From Zhongshania antarctica (GTDB lineage: Bacteria > Pseudomonadota > Gammaproteobacteria > Pseudomonadales > Spongiibacteraceae): 64,000 bases of DNA. The stretch is taken from positions 310,001 to 374,000 of the forward strand of contig NZ_JACHHW010000005.1 of assembly GCF_014202945.1 (NCBI RefSeq), written 5' to 3'. Position 1 is the first letter of the stretch. Each line of letters opens with the position of its first letter. Shown piece after piece: positions 36,320 to 45,157 of the stretch. The notes beneath the pieces are model-generated. The model was not told the origin of the DNA. It searched no databases and was given only the letters and a program-made list of their open reading frames with translations. The translations under genes were made by a program, and so were the position numbers.

Positions 36320-36922
36320 ATGAAAACTATCCTTCAGATTAATAGCAGTTTATTCGGCGAGCAGGGTCAGTCCAGCAAAATGGCCAATGACTTTGTAGAC
36401 AGATTACAAGCTAATAGCGAAGCCAGCGCATTAATTCGCCGCGACCTACACGCCAAGCCACTGCCGCATCTTGACGGCCAGCGCTTTACCGCATTCACCA
36501 CGCCCGCAGCCGAGCGCGACGCCGCCCAACGCGCGGTGGTTGCCGAGTCCGACGCGTTAATAAATGAATTGCGCGACGCCGATATAATCGTGCTCGGCAT
36601 GCCGCTTTATAATCTAGGCGTGCCGTCTACCTTTAAGGCCTACATCGACCACGTTGCCCGCGCCGGTGAAACCTTTCGCTACACCGCGAATGGCCCAGAA
36701 GGTCTGCTACAAGACAAAAAAGTGTATATTTTTGCCGCGCGTGGCGGTAAATACGAAGGTACGGCCATGGATACCCAAACCGCCTACCTGCGCCATATTC
36801 TCGGTTTAATGGGCATTAAAGATATTGAATTCGTCTATGCCGAAGGCCTAAATATGGGTGGTGATGTTGCCGAAAAGGCTCTGGCGGACGCTCAGGAACT
36901 CATCCGCCAAAAGGCGGCCTGA
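36320..36922 (+). CDS. azoR: FMN-dependent NADH-azoreductase
   Basis: A 200-residue flavodoxin-fold quinone/azo reductase. Family marks are the N-terminus KTILQINSSLFGEQGQSS (FMN phosphate loop), MPLYNLGVPSTFKAYIDHVARAGETFRYT (about 95-123) and the AARGGKY stretch. It reduces quinones and azo compounds in two-electron steps, protecting against thiol and quinone stress. AGGAG at 36305-36309 sets the ATG at 36320. It is followed by a pirin gene 73 bases later and preceded by the divergent LysR gene. Confidence 0.92.
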   Translation: MKTILQINSSLFGEQGQSSKMANDFVDRLQANSEASALIRRDLHAKPLPHLDGQRFTAFTTPAAERDAAQRAVVAESDALINELRDADIIVLGMPLYNLGVPSTFKAYIDHVARAGETFRYTANGPEGLLQDKKVYIFAARGGKYEGTAMDTQTAYLRHILGLMGIKDIEFVYAEGLNMGGDVAEKALADAQELIRQKAA

Positions 36923-36995
36923 CCCCAATATTTTATAAGCAACAAAGTAATACCCGTGTTTAAGAATGCCGCACAGCAAGCCTCTCAGGAGCAAC

Positions 36996-37862
36996 ATGAT
37001 GACTACCCGCAGCGTATCTCGAATCATACCGGCCCAAGCCACCTCAGACGGCGCGGGCGTTAAGCTCAAGCGCAGTCTTGGCCAGTCGAACAGTGCCCGT
37101 CATGATCCGTTTCTCATGTTGGACGAGTTCTTTTCTGACGAGCCTGCCGACTATCTTGCAGGTTTTCCGTCGCATCCCCATCGCGGTTTTGAAACCGTGA
37201 CCTATATGCTCGACGGCCACATGCTCCACGAAGACCACCTCGGTAATAAGGGCCACCTTAAAGACGGCGGTGTGCAGTGGATGACTGCCGGAAGAGGGGT
37301 GATTCATTCCGAAATGCCCCAGCAAGACGCGGGCCGGATGCGGGGTTTTCAATTGTGGATCAACCTCCCTGCGGCAGAAAAAATGCGGCCCGCTCACTAC
37401 GAGGATATTCCCGCGAGCAAAATTCCCCGCCATCAACTCGCCAACGGCGGCGAGGCAATTTTGATTGCTGGTCAGTGTCAGCTCGACGGGCAAATCGTGC
37501 GCGGGTATATCAATGGCCTAGATGGCCAAAGTCTAAGTACCGATCCGATCTACATCGACCTTCGGCTTAAATCAGGGCAGCGCAGTCACATTGTCTTGCC
37601 GCCCGCGCACAATGCCTTTATTTATGTGTATGAAGGTGAAGCTGTCATCGCCGAAAAACCTGTGGCCAGCACCAGCAGTGCACTATTGAGCCTGGGCGAG
37701 GAATTAAGCATTAGCGCCAACGGCGATACCCGGCTATTGCTCTTGGCCGCCCGCCCGATAGGCGAAACCATTGTGCAATACGGCCCCTTTGTAATGAACA
37801 GCAATGAGGAAATAGAACAGGCCATGCGCGATTACCGCGACGGCGTGCTGACCAGCGGTTAA
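36996..37862 (+). CDS. pirin-family bicupin protein
   Basis: A 288-residue two-cupin protein. The N-terminal iron-binding set is visible in SHPHRGFETVTYML and HSEMPQQ, with a conserved GGVQWMTAGRGVIHSEM. Some pirins are quercetin dioxygenases, others act as redox-linked cofactors; the reaction here is unknown. CAGGAG lies just before the ATG at 36996. Pairing with azoR and a LysR regulator is common and suggests a role in handling quinones or aromatic electrophiles. Confidence 0.9.
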   Translation: MMTTRSVSRIIPAQATSDGAGVKLKRSLGQSNSARHDPFLMLDEFFSDEPADYLAGFPSHPHRGFETVTYMLDGHMLHEDHLGNKGHLKDGGVQWMTAGRGVIHSEMPQQDAGRMRGFQLWINLPAAEKMRPAHYEDIPASKIPRHQLANGGEAILIAGQCQLDGQIVRGYINGLDGQSLSTDPIYIDLRLKSGQRSHIVLPPAHNAFIYVYEGEAVIAEKPVASTSSALLSLGEELSISANGDTRLLLLAARPIGETIVQYGPFVMNSNEEIEQAMRDYRDGVLTSG

Positions 37863-38052
37863 ACTCGCTACAATACAAAACTGCGCGCAGCGGCTAAACT
37901 TTATAGGGCGAAACTCTGTCGTAATAGTAACAAGGAGAACGCGATAAACACTGCGCCATTGTCAAATATAAGCGTAAGCTAAACTATTGCGTTGGGCGCA
38001 GTGGCTGCATTGCGCTCACCAAGTCAGCCTTATCATAAAATAGGAGTGAATC

Positions 38053-38478
38053 ATGACTAGCTCAATGCTCGTTAAAGACGTGATGAAATCGCCGTCGCCA
38101 GCTGTGAAACAGGGCACCGACCTTGGCGAAGTGGTGGAAACACTGCTGAAGTTTGGCGTGTTCGGTTTGCCTGTCGTAAATGATCAACGCGAGCTGGTAG
38201 GTTTCGTCTCAGAACAAGACTGCATTCACTCAGTATTAGTCAGTAGCTATCACTGCGAAGGCGCACCGATTGTTGACGACGTAATGAGCCGCGAGGTTTT
38301 AGCGGTTGATGCCGAATCGTCTATTATTGATCTTGCTCAAAAAATGGGCAAACTTAAGCCCAAATCTTACCCTGTCACCGAAGACGGCAAGCTGGTTGGA
38401 CTCATAACGCGCAGTGCCATTTTGGCCTCGCTGTGGGCCAATCGCGCCAGCTGCGATATTCCCAATGACAAGCAGTAA
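38053..38478 (+). CDS. CBS-domain protein
   Basis: A 141-residue protein made of two CBS repeats (about 5-60 and 73-130) and nothing else. Typical features are VKDVMKSPSPAVKQGTDLGEVVETLLKFGVFGLPVVND with VGFVSEQDCI, and IVDDVMSREVLAVDAE followed by SYPVTEDGKLVGLITR. Such pairs bind adenosine nucleotides and regulate partner proteins. The partner is unknown. TAGGAG precedes the ATG. The gene is isolated between the pirin and ZIP genes. Confidence 0.88.
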   Translation: MTSSMLVKDVMKSPSPAVKQGTDLGEVVETLLKFGVFGLPVVNDQRELVGFVSEQDCIHSVLVSSYHCEGAPIVDDVMSREVLAVDAESSIIDLAQKMGKLKPKSYPVTEDGKLVGLITRSAILASLWANRASCDIPNDKQ

Positions 38479-38647
38479 ACGCTAGCGCTACGCTCATCTC
38501 GGTGGAGCTCAGCCACATACAAGTCAACGCGACCGTGGGTGCCAATACGTACCATACCCACTCAGGAGAGGACGCTATGCAGAGCCTCAACCCGACGCCT
38601 CGCGCTTTTCTAAACGTAAGCCCACCATGCCAAATTCTGGATAGCTA

Positions 38648-39361
38648 ATGCAGGGCGTCAGCGAAATTATAGTGTTCACCGCCGGCGCTGGCGCCTGTAT
38701 TCCACTGGGGGGCTATATCGCCCGCCACACGCACTTTCATCGACAGTGGCTAGCGCGTGAATTCCGCCACGCCGTCATTGCCCTCGGTGCCGGTATTCTT
38801 CTCGGCGCCGTTGCCATGGTACTGGTGCCAGAAGCCCTATACCACCTAGGTTATGCACCTTGGGCAACGCTTTTGCTACTGGGCGGGGGCCTGCTGTTCT
38901 ACAGCTTAGAGCGCTACTTGGACATCCACCGTCACAACGCACCGCAATTTACCGGCATGTTACTCGATTTCATTCCGGAATCTCTCGCCCTCGGCGGCCT
39001 CGCCGCCGCAGGAGCAGACAGCACCTTATTACTCGCCGTGCTGATTGGTTTACAAAACTTGCCCGAGGGCTTTAACGCCTACCAAGAACTGTGCGACGCC
39101 AAATACCCCGCCAAAAAAGTACTGCTGGTCATGCTCGCCCTCGTGCCGCTGGGCCCTATTTTCGGCCTAAGTGGCTATTATTTTCTCGGCGAGCTGCCCC
39201 AAGTACTCGGCGCGATTCTGCTCATTGCTAGCGGCGGTATTTTGTACCTGATTTTCCAAGACATTGCCCCGCAGGTGCCCTTGCGCAAACATCGCGGACC
39301 ACCGCTGGCGGCCGTCGTTGGTTTTGCTTTGGCCATGTTAGGCAGTATGCTTAGCCATTAA
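38648..39361 (+). CDS. ZIP-family metal transporter
   Basis: A 237-residue membrane protein with about eight hydrophobic segments and the ZIP pattern: FRHAVIALGAGILLGAVAMVLVPEAL near residue 40, a LLDFIPESLALGGLAAAG motif in place of the usual HSxxDG region, and GLQNLPEGFNAYQEL near residue 134, the metal-binding helix pair. Divalent metal uptake or release is likely. A histidine-bearing loop (HTHFHRQW) lies near the N-terminus. No Zur box is seen upstream. Confidence 0.83.
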   Translation: MQGVSEIIVFTAGAGACIPLGGYIARHTHFHRQWLAREFRHAVIALGAGILLGAVAMVLVPEALYHLGYAPWATLLLLGGGLLFYSLERYLDIHRHNAPQFTGMLLDFIPESLALGGLAAAGADSTLLLAVLIGLQNLPEGFNAYQELCDAKYPAKKVLLVMLALVPLGPIFGLSGYYFLGELPQVLGAILLIASGGILYLIFQDIAPQVPLRKHRGPPLAAVVGFALAMLGSMLSH

Positions 39362-39443
39362 ATTATTCTGTACTGGTGAGTATTCGCTCAAGCCGAAAGG
39401 TCGAAGACCCATGCATCACCAGCCCCAATTAACGAGTCAATTT

Positions 39444-39611
39444 ATGCGATTGTTTTTCCCTCTACTGGCGCTCACGTTATTTATGGCACTCAGCGCCTGC
39501 GGCACCTCAAACTACGATCAATCTCGCGAGTGGCGCCTGCAAGAGTGCGAAAAAGTGCTCGACGACCACGACCGCGCCCAGTGCAAAACCAATACCCCAC
39601 ACTACAATTAG
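39444..39611 (+). CDS. small lipoprotein of unknown function
   Basis: A 55-residue predicted lipoprotein: the signal MRLFFPLLALTLFMALSAC gives lipidation at Cys19, followed by a short charged mature part with two cysteines (LQECEKVLDDHDRAQCKT) that could pair. The pattern ECEKVLxxxxRAQC recalls small DUF-type lipoproteins in Gammaproteobacteria, but I cannot name it. The ATG at 39444 gives the correct signal peptide; an in-frame ATG at 39411 adds 11 polar residues. Confidence 0.6.
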   Translation: MRLFFPLLALTLFMALSACGTSNYDQSREWRLQECEKVLDDHDRAQCKTNTPHYN

Positions 39612-39722
39612 TATTACCACCACCTATAGCGACCATTCCAATAAGCAATGTTGACAGTGAACAAATGGTGTTAAGCTCAAGGCTCGCAATACGCCTTCAA
39701 ATAACACCCTTGGGAAAAGAAC

Positions 39723-40940
39723 ATGGCTGAATATAAATACGATATCGTGGTTTTTGGCGCCAGTAGCTTTGTTGGCGAAATACTGTGCAACTACCTCGCC
39801 GGCTGTAAAGAGGAGCCCGCACTCCGCTGGGCCATTGCTGGGCGCTCCGCCGGCAAGCTAGAAGCCGTCAAAGCCAAAATCGGCAAAACCGACCTCGATA
39901 TCATTATTGCTGACGCGAGCGACGAATCCGCCTTGCGCGCGCTGTGCAGCCAAACCCGCGTAGTTACCACAACGGTAGGCCCTTACGCCTTATACGGCGA
40001 AACCCTTGTTAAAGTCTGCGCCGAAACCGGCACCGACTACTGCGACCTCACCGGCGAAGTACAGTGGATTCGTCAAATGGTAGAGCGCTACGACAGCGTC
40101 GCCAAAGCCTCTGGCGCACGCATCATCAACTGCTGCGGTTTCGACTCTATTCCCTCTGATCTTGGCGTGTTCTATACCCAGCAACAGAGCCAAGAATTAT
40201 TCACCGAAAACTGCAATAAAATTCAAATGCGAGTTAAAGCAGCCAAAGGCGGCTTGTCTGGCGGCACCTTTGCCAGCCTTATCAATGTGATGAAAGAAGC
40301 CGCTGGCAACCCGGCACTGCGCAAAGAAATGGCCGATCCCTATTCGCTGTGCCCCGGTGAAACCGACAAAGCCCGCCAAATCAATCCAAACCTCGCCCAG
40401 TTTGATTCGTTATCAAACAGCTGGACCATTCCGTTTATTATGGCCGCAATAAATACCCGCGTTGTTCAACGCTCTAACTTCTTACTAAAGCAGGCCTACG
40501 CCAAACCCTTCTTGTATGACGAAGCGATGCAGGTCGGTGAAGGCTTAGGGGGCCGACTTCGGGCCGCGGCCATCGGTGGCGGTCTCGCTGGCTTTATGGT
40601 CACCGCCAGCCTCAAACCCGGGCGCTGGGTCTTAGAACGCTTACTGCCCTCGCCAGGTGAAGGCCCCAGCCCAGAAGACCAACAAAATGGCCACTACGAT
40701 CTGCGCTTTTACGGCAGCACCGCCAAGGGTAAAACCCTCGTATGCAAAGTTACCGGCGACCGCGATCCAGGCTATGGCTCGACCGCCAAAATGCTTGGTC
40801 AAGCCAGTATCTGCCTCGCCCGCGATATTGATAAAAATGAAGTCGGTGGCGGCCTGCTAACCCCCGCCAGCTGCTTTGGTAACACGCTAATAGAACGCCT
40901 AAAAGCCTATTCAGGTCTGAGCTTTAGTGTTATTGAGTAA
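39723..40940 (+). CDS. saccharopine-dehydrogenase-like / trans-acting enoyl reductase family protein
   Basis: A 405-residue NAD(P)-binding oxidoreductase. The Rossmann motif is VVFGASSFVGEILCNYLA at about 9-26, with AIAGRSAGKLEAVKAKIG after it and VVTTTVGPYALYGETLVKVCAE in the middle. The residues YCDLTGEVQWIRQMVERYD and GARIINCCGFDSIPSDLGVF are typical of the family that includes mycobacterial trans-acting enoyl reductases. The substrate here is probably a lipid-linked compound, but this cannot be read from sequence. No polyketide genes lie nearby. Confidence 0.87.
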   Translation: MAEYKYDIVVFGASSFVGEILCNYLAGCKEEPALRWAIAGRSAGKLEAVKAKIGKTDLDIIIADASDESALRALCSQTRVVTTTVGPYALYGETLVKVCAETGTDYCDLTGEVQWIRQMVERYDSVAKASGARIINCCGFDSIPSDLGVFYTQQQSQELFTENCNKIQMRVKAAKGGLSGGTFASLINVMKEAAGNPALRKEMADPYSLCPGETDKARQINPNLAQFDSLSNSWTIPFIMAAINTRVVQRSNFLLKQAYAKPFLYDEAMQVGEGLGGRLRAAAIGGGLAGFMVTASLKPGRWVLERLLPSPGEGPSPEDQQNGHYDLRFYGSTAKGKTLVCKVTGDRDPGYGSTAKMLGQASICLARDIDKNEVGGGLLTPASCFGNTLIERLKAYSGLSFSVIE

Positions 40941-41236
40941 ATAATACTTAGCGCTCCATATTGATTCGCAGATTTAACGGCGCCCCAGCACCTCTATGGC
41001 GGTGGGGCTTAGTCCGCGGGAAAATCATTTCCTACCTTGACCTTGCTCCCCAATTACTCTTTTTAAGATATGCTTGCTTATCCGTCAGCGCCCGGCTGTT
41101 AGGGACAAAAGAGGCTCAGATATTTATGTCAAATCAAGGAGAATTAGAGCATGAGGTTTTCTGAGTAAAACATTTGCACGTTTACGTTTTACCCTTCACT
41201 TTAATGTATGAATAAAATTTCTTTAAGAGGATAACC

Positions 41237-41566
41237 ATGGGCTGGAAAACATTGATTAAAACCTTCCTCTTTCTAATCACAATTTTGTCCAGCGTGATGA
41301 CTTACGCCGACCCAACCTGGATTGATGTGCGTAGCGAATTTGAGCATCGCTTAGACAGTATTGATGGCGACGTACGCATTTCGCACACCGAGATTGTTCA
41401 GGAGGTGAGTAAACGCTTTCCCGATAAAAGCACGGAAATTAAATTGTATTGCCTTAGCGGTGGGCGAGCAGGAAAAGCAATGTCTGCGCTAGAGCAAGCG
41501 GGCTATAACAATATTAGCAATGCAGGCGGCATTAGCGATGCGCGCGAGCAGCGCGGCCTGCAATAA
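41237..41566 (+). CDS. secreted rhodanese-like protein
   Basis: A 109-residue single-domain rhodanese with a signal peptide (about 1-24, ending VMTYADP). The domain begins TWIDVRSEFEHR and the active-site loop is LYCLSGGRAGKAM with the catalytic Cys near residue 76. It should move sulfur in the periplasm, like PspE of E. coli, which shows the same architecture. AGAGGA precedes the ATG. The natural sulfur acceptor is unknown. Confidence 0.85.
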   Translation: MGWKTLIKTFLFLITILSSVMTYADPTWIDVRSEFEHRLDSIDGDVRISHTEIVQEVSKRFPDKSTEIKLYCLSGGRAGKAMSALEQAGYNNISNAGGISDAREQRGLQ

Positions 41567-41627
41567 GTGAGCATTCTTATAGGCCCAGCGCTGCGATCTT
41601 TGCGGTATTTAAATACAGACTGCGCGC

Positions 41628-42008
41628 TTAGCCGAACGTACCCGCGTCGCGCTCGCTCACCCAAAGCAGGGCTTCGTCTTTTTGCAGCGGAATGAAGTGT
41701 TCAATCTCGATATTTGGATATACCCGCTTTACTAGCTCGGTACCGCGATTAAACCAGCGCGGTTCGCCAACAATAGCGGTGCGGGTAAGACGATCTATAT
41801 ACTTGCTTAAGAATTTAAATTCTTTAAACAGGCCTCGTATCGTAAAGCCGTCGAAATGTTCAAGTTCGATGAGCACACCCAAATATTCTTCGCTGACGAG
41901 CTTGCGCTCGACCTCGGCTAAGATGGTTTCAATATCGGTGTGATTGACCTTGCCGGATACCCTGACGCCCACAACATGGGCGAAGGGAAGGGGTAACAAC
42001 TCCAGCAT
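41628..42008 (-). CDS. SpoIIAA-like STAS-fold protein
   Basis: A 126-residue protein of the SpoIIAA-like (STAS/DUF3478) family. Typical patterns are VVGVRVSGKVNHTDIETILAEVERKL (about 12-37), LGVLIELEHFDGFTIRGLFKEFKFLSK and RTAIVGEPRWFNRGTEL. Members bind small lipophilic ligands or partner proteins; function is usually unknown. It converges with the rhodanese gene and lies upstream of the yheV end, with no operon partner. Confidence 0.82.
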   Translation of the reverse strand: MLELLPLPFAHVVGVRVSGKVNHTDIETILAEVERKLVSEEYLGVLIELEHFDGFTIRGLFKEFKFLSKYIDRLTRTAIVGEPRWFNRGTELVKRVYPNIEIEHFIPLQKDEALLWVSERDAGTFG

Positions 42009-42121
42009 TTCTATTCCTCCATAAATTCATTACTGCAAGTATAGGCTCGTTGCAGGGAAATGCGTTCCCCAAGGTGTAACTTTTACCGTTTATCCCCTAC
42101 TCACCGCGCAATAACTTTCTT

Positions 42122-42409
42122 TTAATGGTCTTTGCGGCCTTTACCGTCGCGGGGGTCAATTAATGAAACCACGTGAATTTCATCCTCGTGGGCCAGCGCC
42201 TGCTCACCGAGGCGCGGGCTATTCACACGGGTTGTCGGCTCCTCTATTTTACCGGTGTCGTCACGAATCGATTCTTTGAATCCGCAGCGAACGCACTCAC
42301 GAATTTGTTCGAGATCGGATATGCGGTACATCACGGTCTTATCCATTTCTGCGCATTTGGGGCAGACTGCACCGGCAATAAAGCGACGCTGATTAAATAC
42401 AGTAGCCAT
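42122..42409 (-). CDS. yheV: YheV-family zinc-ribbon protein
   Basis: A 95-residue protein with a zinc ribbon: GAVCPKCAEMD (CxxC near residues 16-19) and ECVRCGFKE (near 39-42). The remainder is charged and likely unstructured. The family is uncharacterised. The start, four bases after the prlC stop, suggests co-translation with oligopeptidase A, an arrangement shared with Pseudomonas. Confidence 0.85.
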   Translation of the reverse strand: MATVFNQRRFIAGAVCPKCAEMDKTVMYRISDLEQIRECVRCGFKESIRDDTGKIEEPTTRVNSPRLGEQALAHEDEIHVVSLIDPRDGKGRKDH

Positions 42410-42413
42410 GAAA

Positions 42414-44447
42414 TTACGCTCCTTTACCGGCGGTAATACCGGCGTGACGCAAGAGTGCGTCATTGGCTGGCGCCCGGCCCCGGAAATTTTTAAACAATAC
42501 TGCGGCCTCTTCGGAGCCGCCGCGCTCAAGTATTTCACGACGGAATTTTTCGCCGACCTCCCGGTTCATTACGCCTTGTTCTTCGAACAGCGAGAACGCG
42601 TCGGCAGACAATACTTCTGCCCATTTATAGCTGTAGTAACCCGCTGCGTAGCCGCCCGCAAAAATGTGGGAAAAACTATTTTGGAAACGGTTGAACTCCG
42701 GTGGCTGACTCACGGCCACCTGCCTGCGAATACCATTGAGCACGGTATCCACTTCCGCCTCGGCGTGGATTTCAGACTGCATGTGCAGGCTAAAATCAAA
42801 GAGCGAAAATTCAATCTGCCTAAGCATCTGCATGCCTGACTGGAAGTTTTTAGCCGCGAGCAGCTTATCGAGCATGTCGACAGGGAGCGCCTCGCCACTC
42901 TGGTAATGAGCGGAGATATCGGGAATGACCGATTTCTCCCAGCACCAGTTCTCTAGGAACTGGCTAGGCAGCTCTACCGCGTCCCAAGCCACGCCACTAA
43001 TACCCGACACACTTAAACAATCAATTTGAGTCAGCATGTGATGCAGACCATGACCAAACTCGTGAAAGAGGGTGGTCACTTCATTGTGGGTCAGTAGTGA
43101 AGGACGCTCGCTGGTTGGCGGTGAAAAATTACACACCAAAAACGCGACTGGCTGCTGCACTGTGCCGTCGTCTAGGCTGCGACGGCCGCGCGCATTGGCC
43201 ATCCAAGCGCCGCCGCGCTTATTATTGCGGGCGTAGAGATCTAAATAGAAGTGCGCCAGTACCTCACCACCCCGAGAGATGCGATAGCACTGACCGTCCT
43301 TGTGCCACAGGTCTACGCCGTCAACCGCCGCGATGTCGATATCAAACAGCTGGCCGGTGATGTTGAATAAACCGCCAATGACTTTCTCGGCGGGGAAGTA
43401 AGGGCGCAACTCTTCTTGGGAGATCGCAAACGAGACTTCTTTTAATTTTTCACTAAAATACGGCACATCCCAGGCTTGCATATCTTCAACGCCACGGCTC
43501 GCAGCAAAGGCTTTTAACTCTGCGTATTCACGCTCGGCCATTCGTTTGCTGGCAACCGCCAGCTCCTCTAAAAATGCGATTACCTGGCTATTGGACTCCG
43601 CCATTTTACTGGCCAGCGAATAAGCCGCGTAATTTTCAAAGCCCAGCAGTTTTGCCTGCTCTTGACGCAACTGCAGAATCTCTAGCATCAACGGGCCGTT
43701 GTCCCACTTACCCGCGTGGGGGCCAAGTGCCGAGGCGCGAGTAACATAAGCTTGGTATAACTCTGCCCGCAGCTCGCGATTGTCGGCGTATTGCATAATG
43801 GGCAAGTAGCTAGGGATGTCTAGGCTCAGGCGGTAACCGCTAACACCTTTTGCGGTAGCCGCTTCGCGCAGATTATCCAACACCGTGGTCGGCACCCCAG
43901 CTAAGTCGTCGGCGGATTCAATGAGTTTTTCCCAGCCGTCGGTGGCATCGAGCACGTTGTTTGAAAACGCCGTCGACAGTTCGCTGAGCCGCTGGGCTAT
44001 GGCCGAAAAGCGCGCAGCGGCATCGCCCTCTAGCGCTACTCCCGACAGCGTAAAGTCGCGGAGCATATGGCGAATAGCCTGCTGACGGGGGCCGCTCAAG
44101 CTGGCAAACTCAGCGCTTTCTGCCAAGGCTTTAACCCGTTCAAATAAGGGTCTGTTCTGACCCATTTCGCTATTATACGCGGTAAGTAACGGCAGGCAGG
44201 CACTGTAAGCACTACGCCAGGCATCGCCACTGAGTACGCTGTGGCAGTGACTGAGAGGTGCCCAGAAACGGCCAATTTTGTCGTCTACCTCTTCTAGCGG
44301 CGCCATTAAGTTCTGCCAGTTAGGCGCTGCCTCGCAAGCAACCACCGCTGCCACCGCTTGGCGCGAGGTATTTAATAGCTGCTCGCAGTCGGCGGCTAAT
44401 TGCTGGGGGTCGAGACTGGAGAACAACGGTAAACTATTGGCAGTCAT
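42414..44447 (-). CDS. prlC: oligopeptidase A
   Basis: A 677-residue M3-family zinc metallopeptidase that degrades short peptides, including signal-peptide remnants, in the cytoplasm. The zinc motif is TLFHEFGHGLHHML (HExxH near residue 470) with a downstream glutamate in SGVAWDAVELPSQFLENW. Length matches E. coli PrlC (about 680). The ATG at 44447 begins the conserved N-terminus MTANSLPLFSSLD; the frame is open to 44609 without support. It is divergent from the gamma-carbonic anhydrase gene and precedes yheV. Confidence 0.95.
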   Translation of the reverse strand: MTANSLPLFSSLDPQQLAADCEQLLNTSRQAVAAVVACEAAPNWQNLMAPLEEVDDKIGRFWAPLSHCHSVLSGDAWRSAYSACLPLLTAYNSEMGQNRPLFERVKALAESAEFASLSGPRQQAIRHMLRDFTLSGVALEGDAAARFSAIAQRLSELSTAFSNNVLDATDGWEKLIESADDLAGVPTTVLDNLREAATAKGVSGYRLSLDIPSYLPIMQYADNRELRAELYQAYVTRASALGPHAGKWDNGPLMLEILQLRQEQAKLLGFENYAAYSLASKMAESNSQVIAFLEELAVASKRMAEREYAELKAFAASRGVEDMQAWDVPYFSEKLKEVSFAISQEELRPYFPAEKVIGGLFNITGQLFDIDIAAVDGVDLWHKDGQCYRISRGGEVLAHFYLDLYARNNKRGGAWMANARGRRSLDDGTVQQPVAFLVCNFSPPTSERPSLLTHNEVTTLFHEFGHGLHHMLTQIDCLSVSGISGVAWDAVELPSQFLENWCWEKSVIPDISAHYQSGEALPVDMLDKLLAAKNFQSGMQMLRQIEFSLFDFSLHMQSEIHAEAEVDTVLNGIRRQVAVSQPPEFNRFQNSFSHIFAGGYAAGYYSYKWAEVLSADAFSLFEEQGVMNREVGEKFRREILERGGSEEAAVLFKNFRGRAPANDALLRHAGITAGKGA

Positions 44448-44560
44448 AACAACTGAAACCCTGTAATAATGGTAGTGAATACGACCAGTGTAACAAATCA
44501 ACCGGCCGCTTAGCGCTTGTATTAGCGGTGATAGCTTAAATAATAGATGGAGATCATTTG

Positions 44561-45124
44561 ATGATTTACAAGGCCGAAAATTACCTGCGCCGCTTTGAAG
44601 AGCACACACCTAAACTTGGCGATAAGGTATTCGTCGACCCCAGTGCAGTGGTGATCGGTGATGTTGAAATTGGCGCCGACAGCTCAATTTGGCCCAATAC
44701 CACAGTGCGCGGCGACATGCACCGCATCCGCATTGGCGCCCGCAGTAGCATTCAAGACAACAGTATTTTGCATATTACCCACGCTGGCCCCTATAACCCC
44801 GAGGGTTACCCGCTGACGATTGGCGACGAGGTGACTGTCGCCCACAGCGTTACCTTGCACGGGTGTACGATTGGCAACCGGGTATTGATCGGCATGGGCA
44901 GTATCGTGATGGATGGCGCGGTAATTGAAGACAATGTGGTACTGGGCGCCAATTCTTTAGTGCCACCGGGTAAACGCTTAGCCAGCGGCTGGCTATATGT
45001 GGGCAGCCCCGCCAAAGCGGTGCGCGAACTTAGCGAGGGCGAACTCAACTATTTTAGTTATAGCGCCAGCAATTACGCCAATCTCAAAGACCGTCATATT
45101 GCTGAGCTATCTCGACCTAAATGA
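44561..45124 (+). CDS. gamma-carbonic anhydrase-family protein (YrdA type)
   Basis: A 187-residue left-handed beta-helix protein with hexapeptide repeats (VFVDPSAVVIGDVEIGADSSIWPNTTVRGD at about 25-54). Histidines for the metal site are expected in ILHITHAG and VTVAHSVTLHGCTI. Enzyme activity of bacterial YrdA members is often undetectable. The ATG at 44561 is taken instead of the adjacent TTG. It is divergent from prlC, as in Pseudomonas (PA0066/PA0067). Confidence 0.9.
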   Translation: MIYKAENYLRRFEEHTPKLGDKVFVDPSAVVIGDVEIGADSSIWPNTTVRGDMHRIRIGARSSIQDNSILHITHAGPYNPEGYPLTIGDEVTVAHSVTLHGCTIGNRVLIGMGSIVMDGAVIEDNVVLGANSLVPPGKRLASGWLYVGSPAKAVRELSEGELNYFSYSASNYANLKDRHIAELSRPK

Positions 45125-45157
45125 TAGCGCGACAAGTTCTAGTCTGAACGAGGGGTG

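Noticed and set aside
40961-41164. 67-codon open frame between the reductase and rhodanese genes.
   Set aside because: No ribosome site, no signal or domain, and unusual composition; the 296-base gap looks like plain intergenic DNA.
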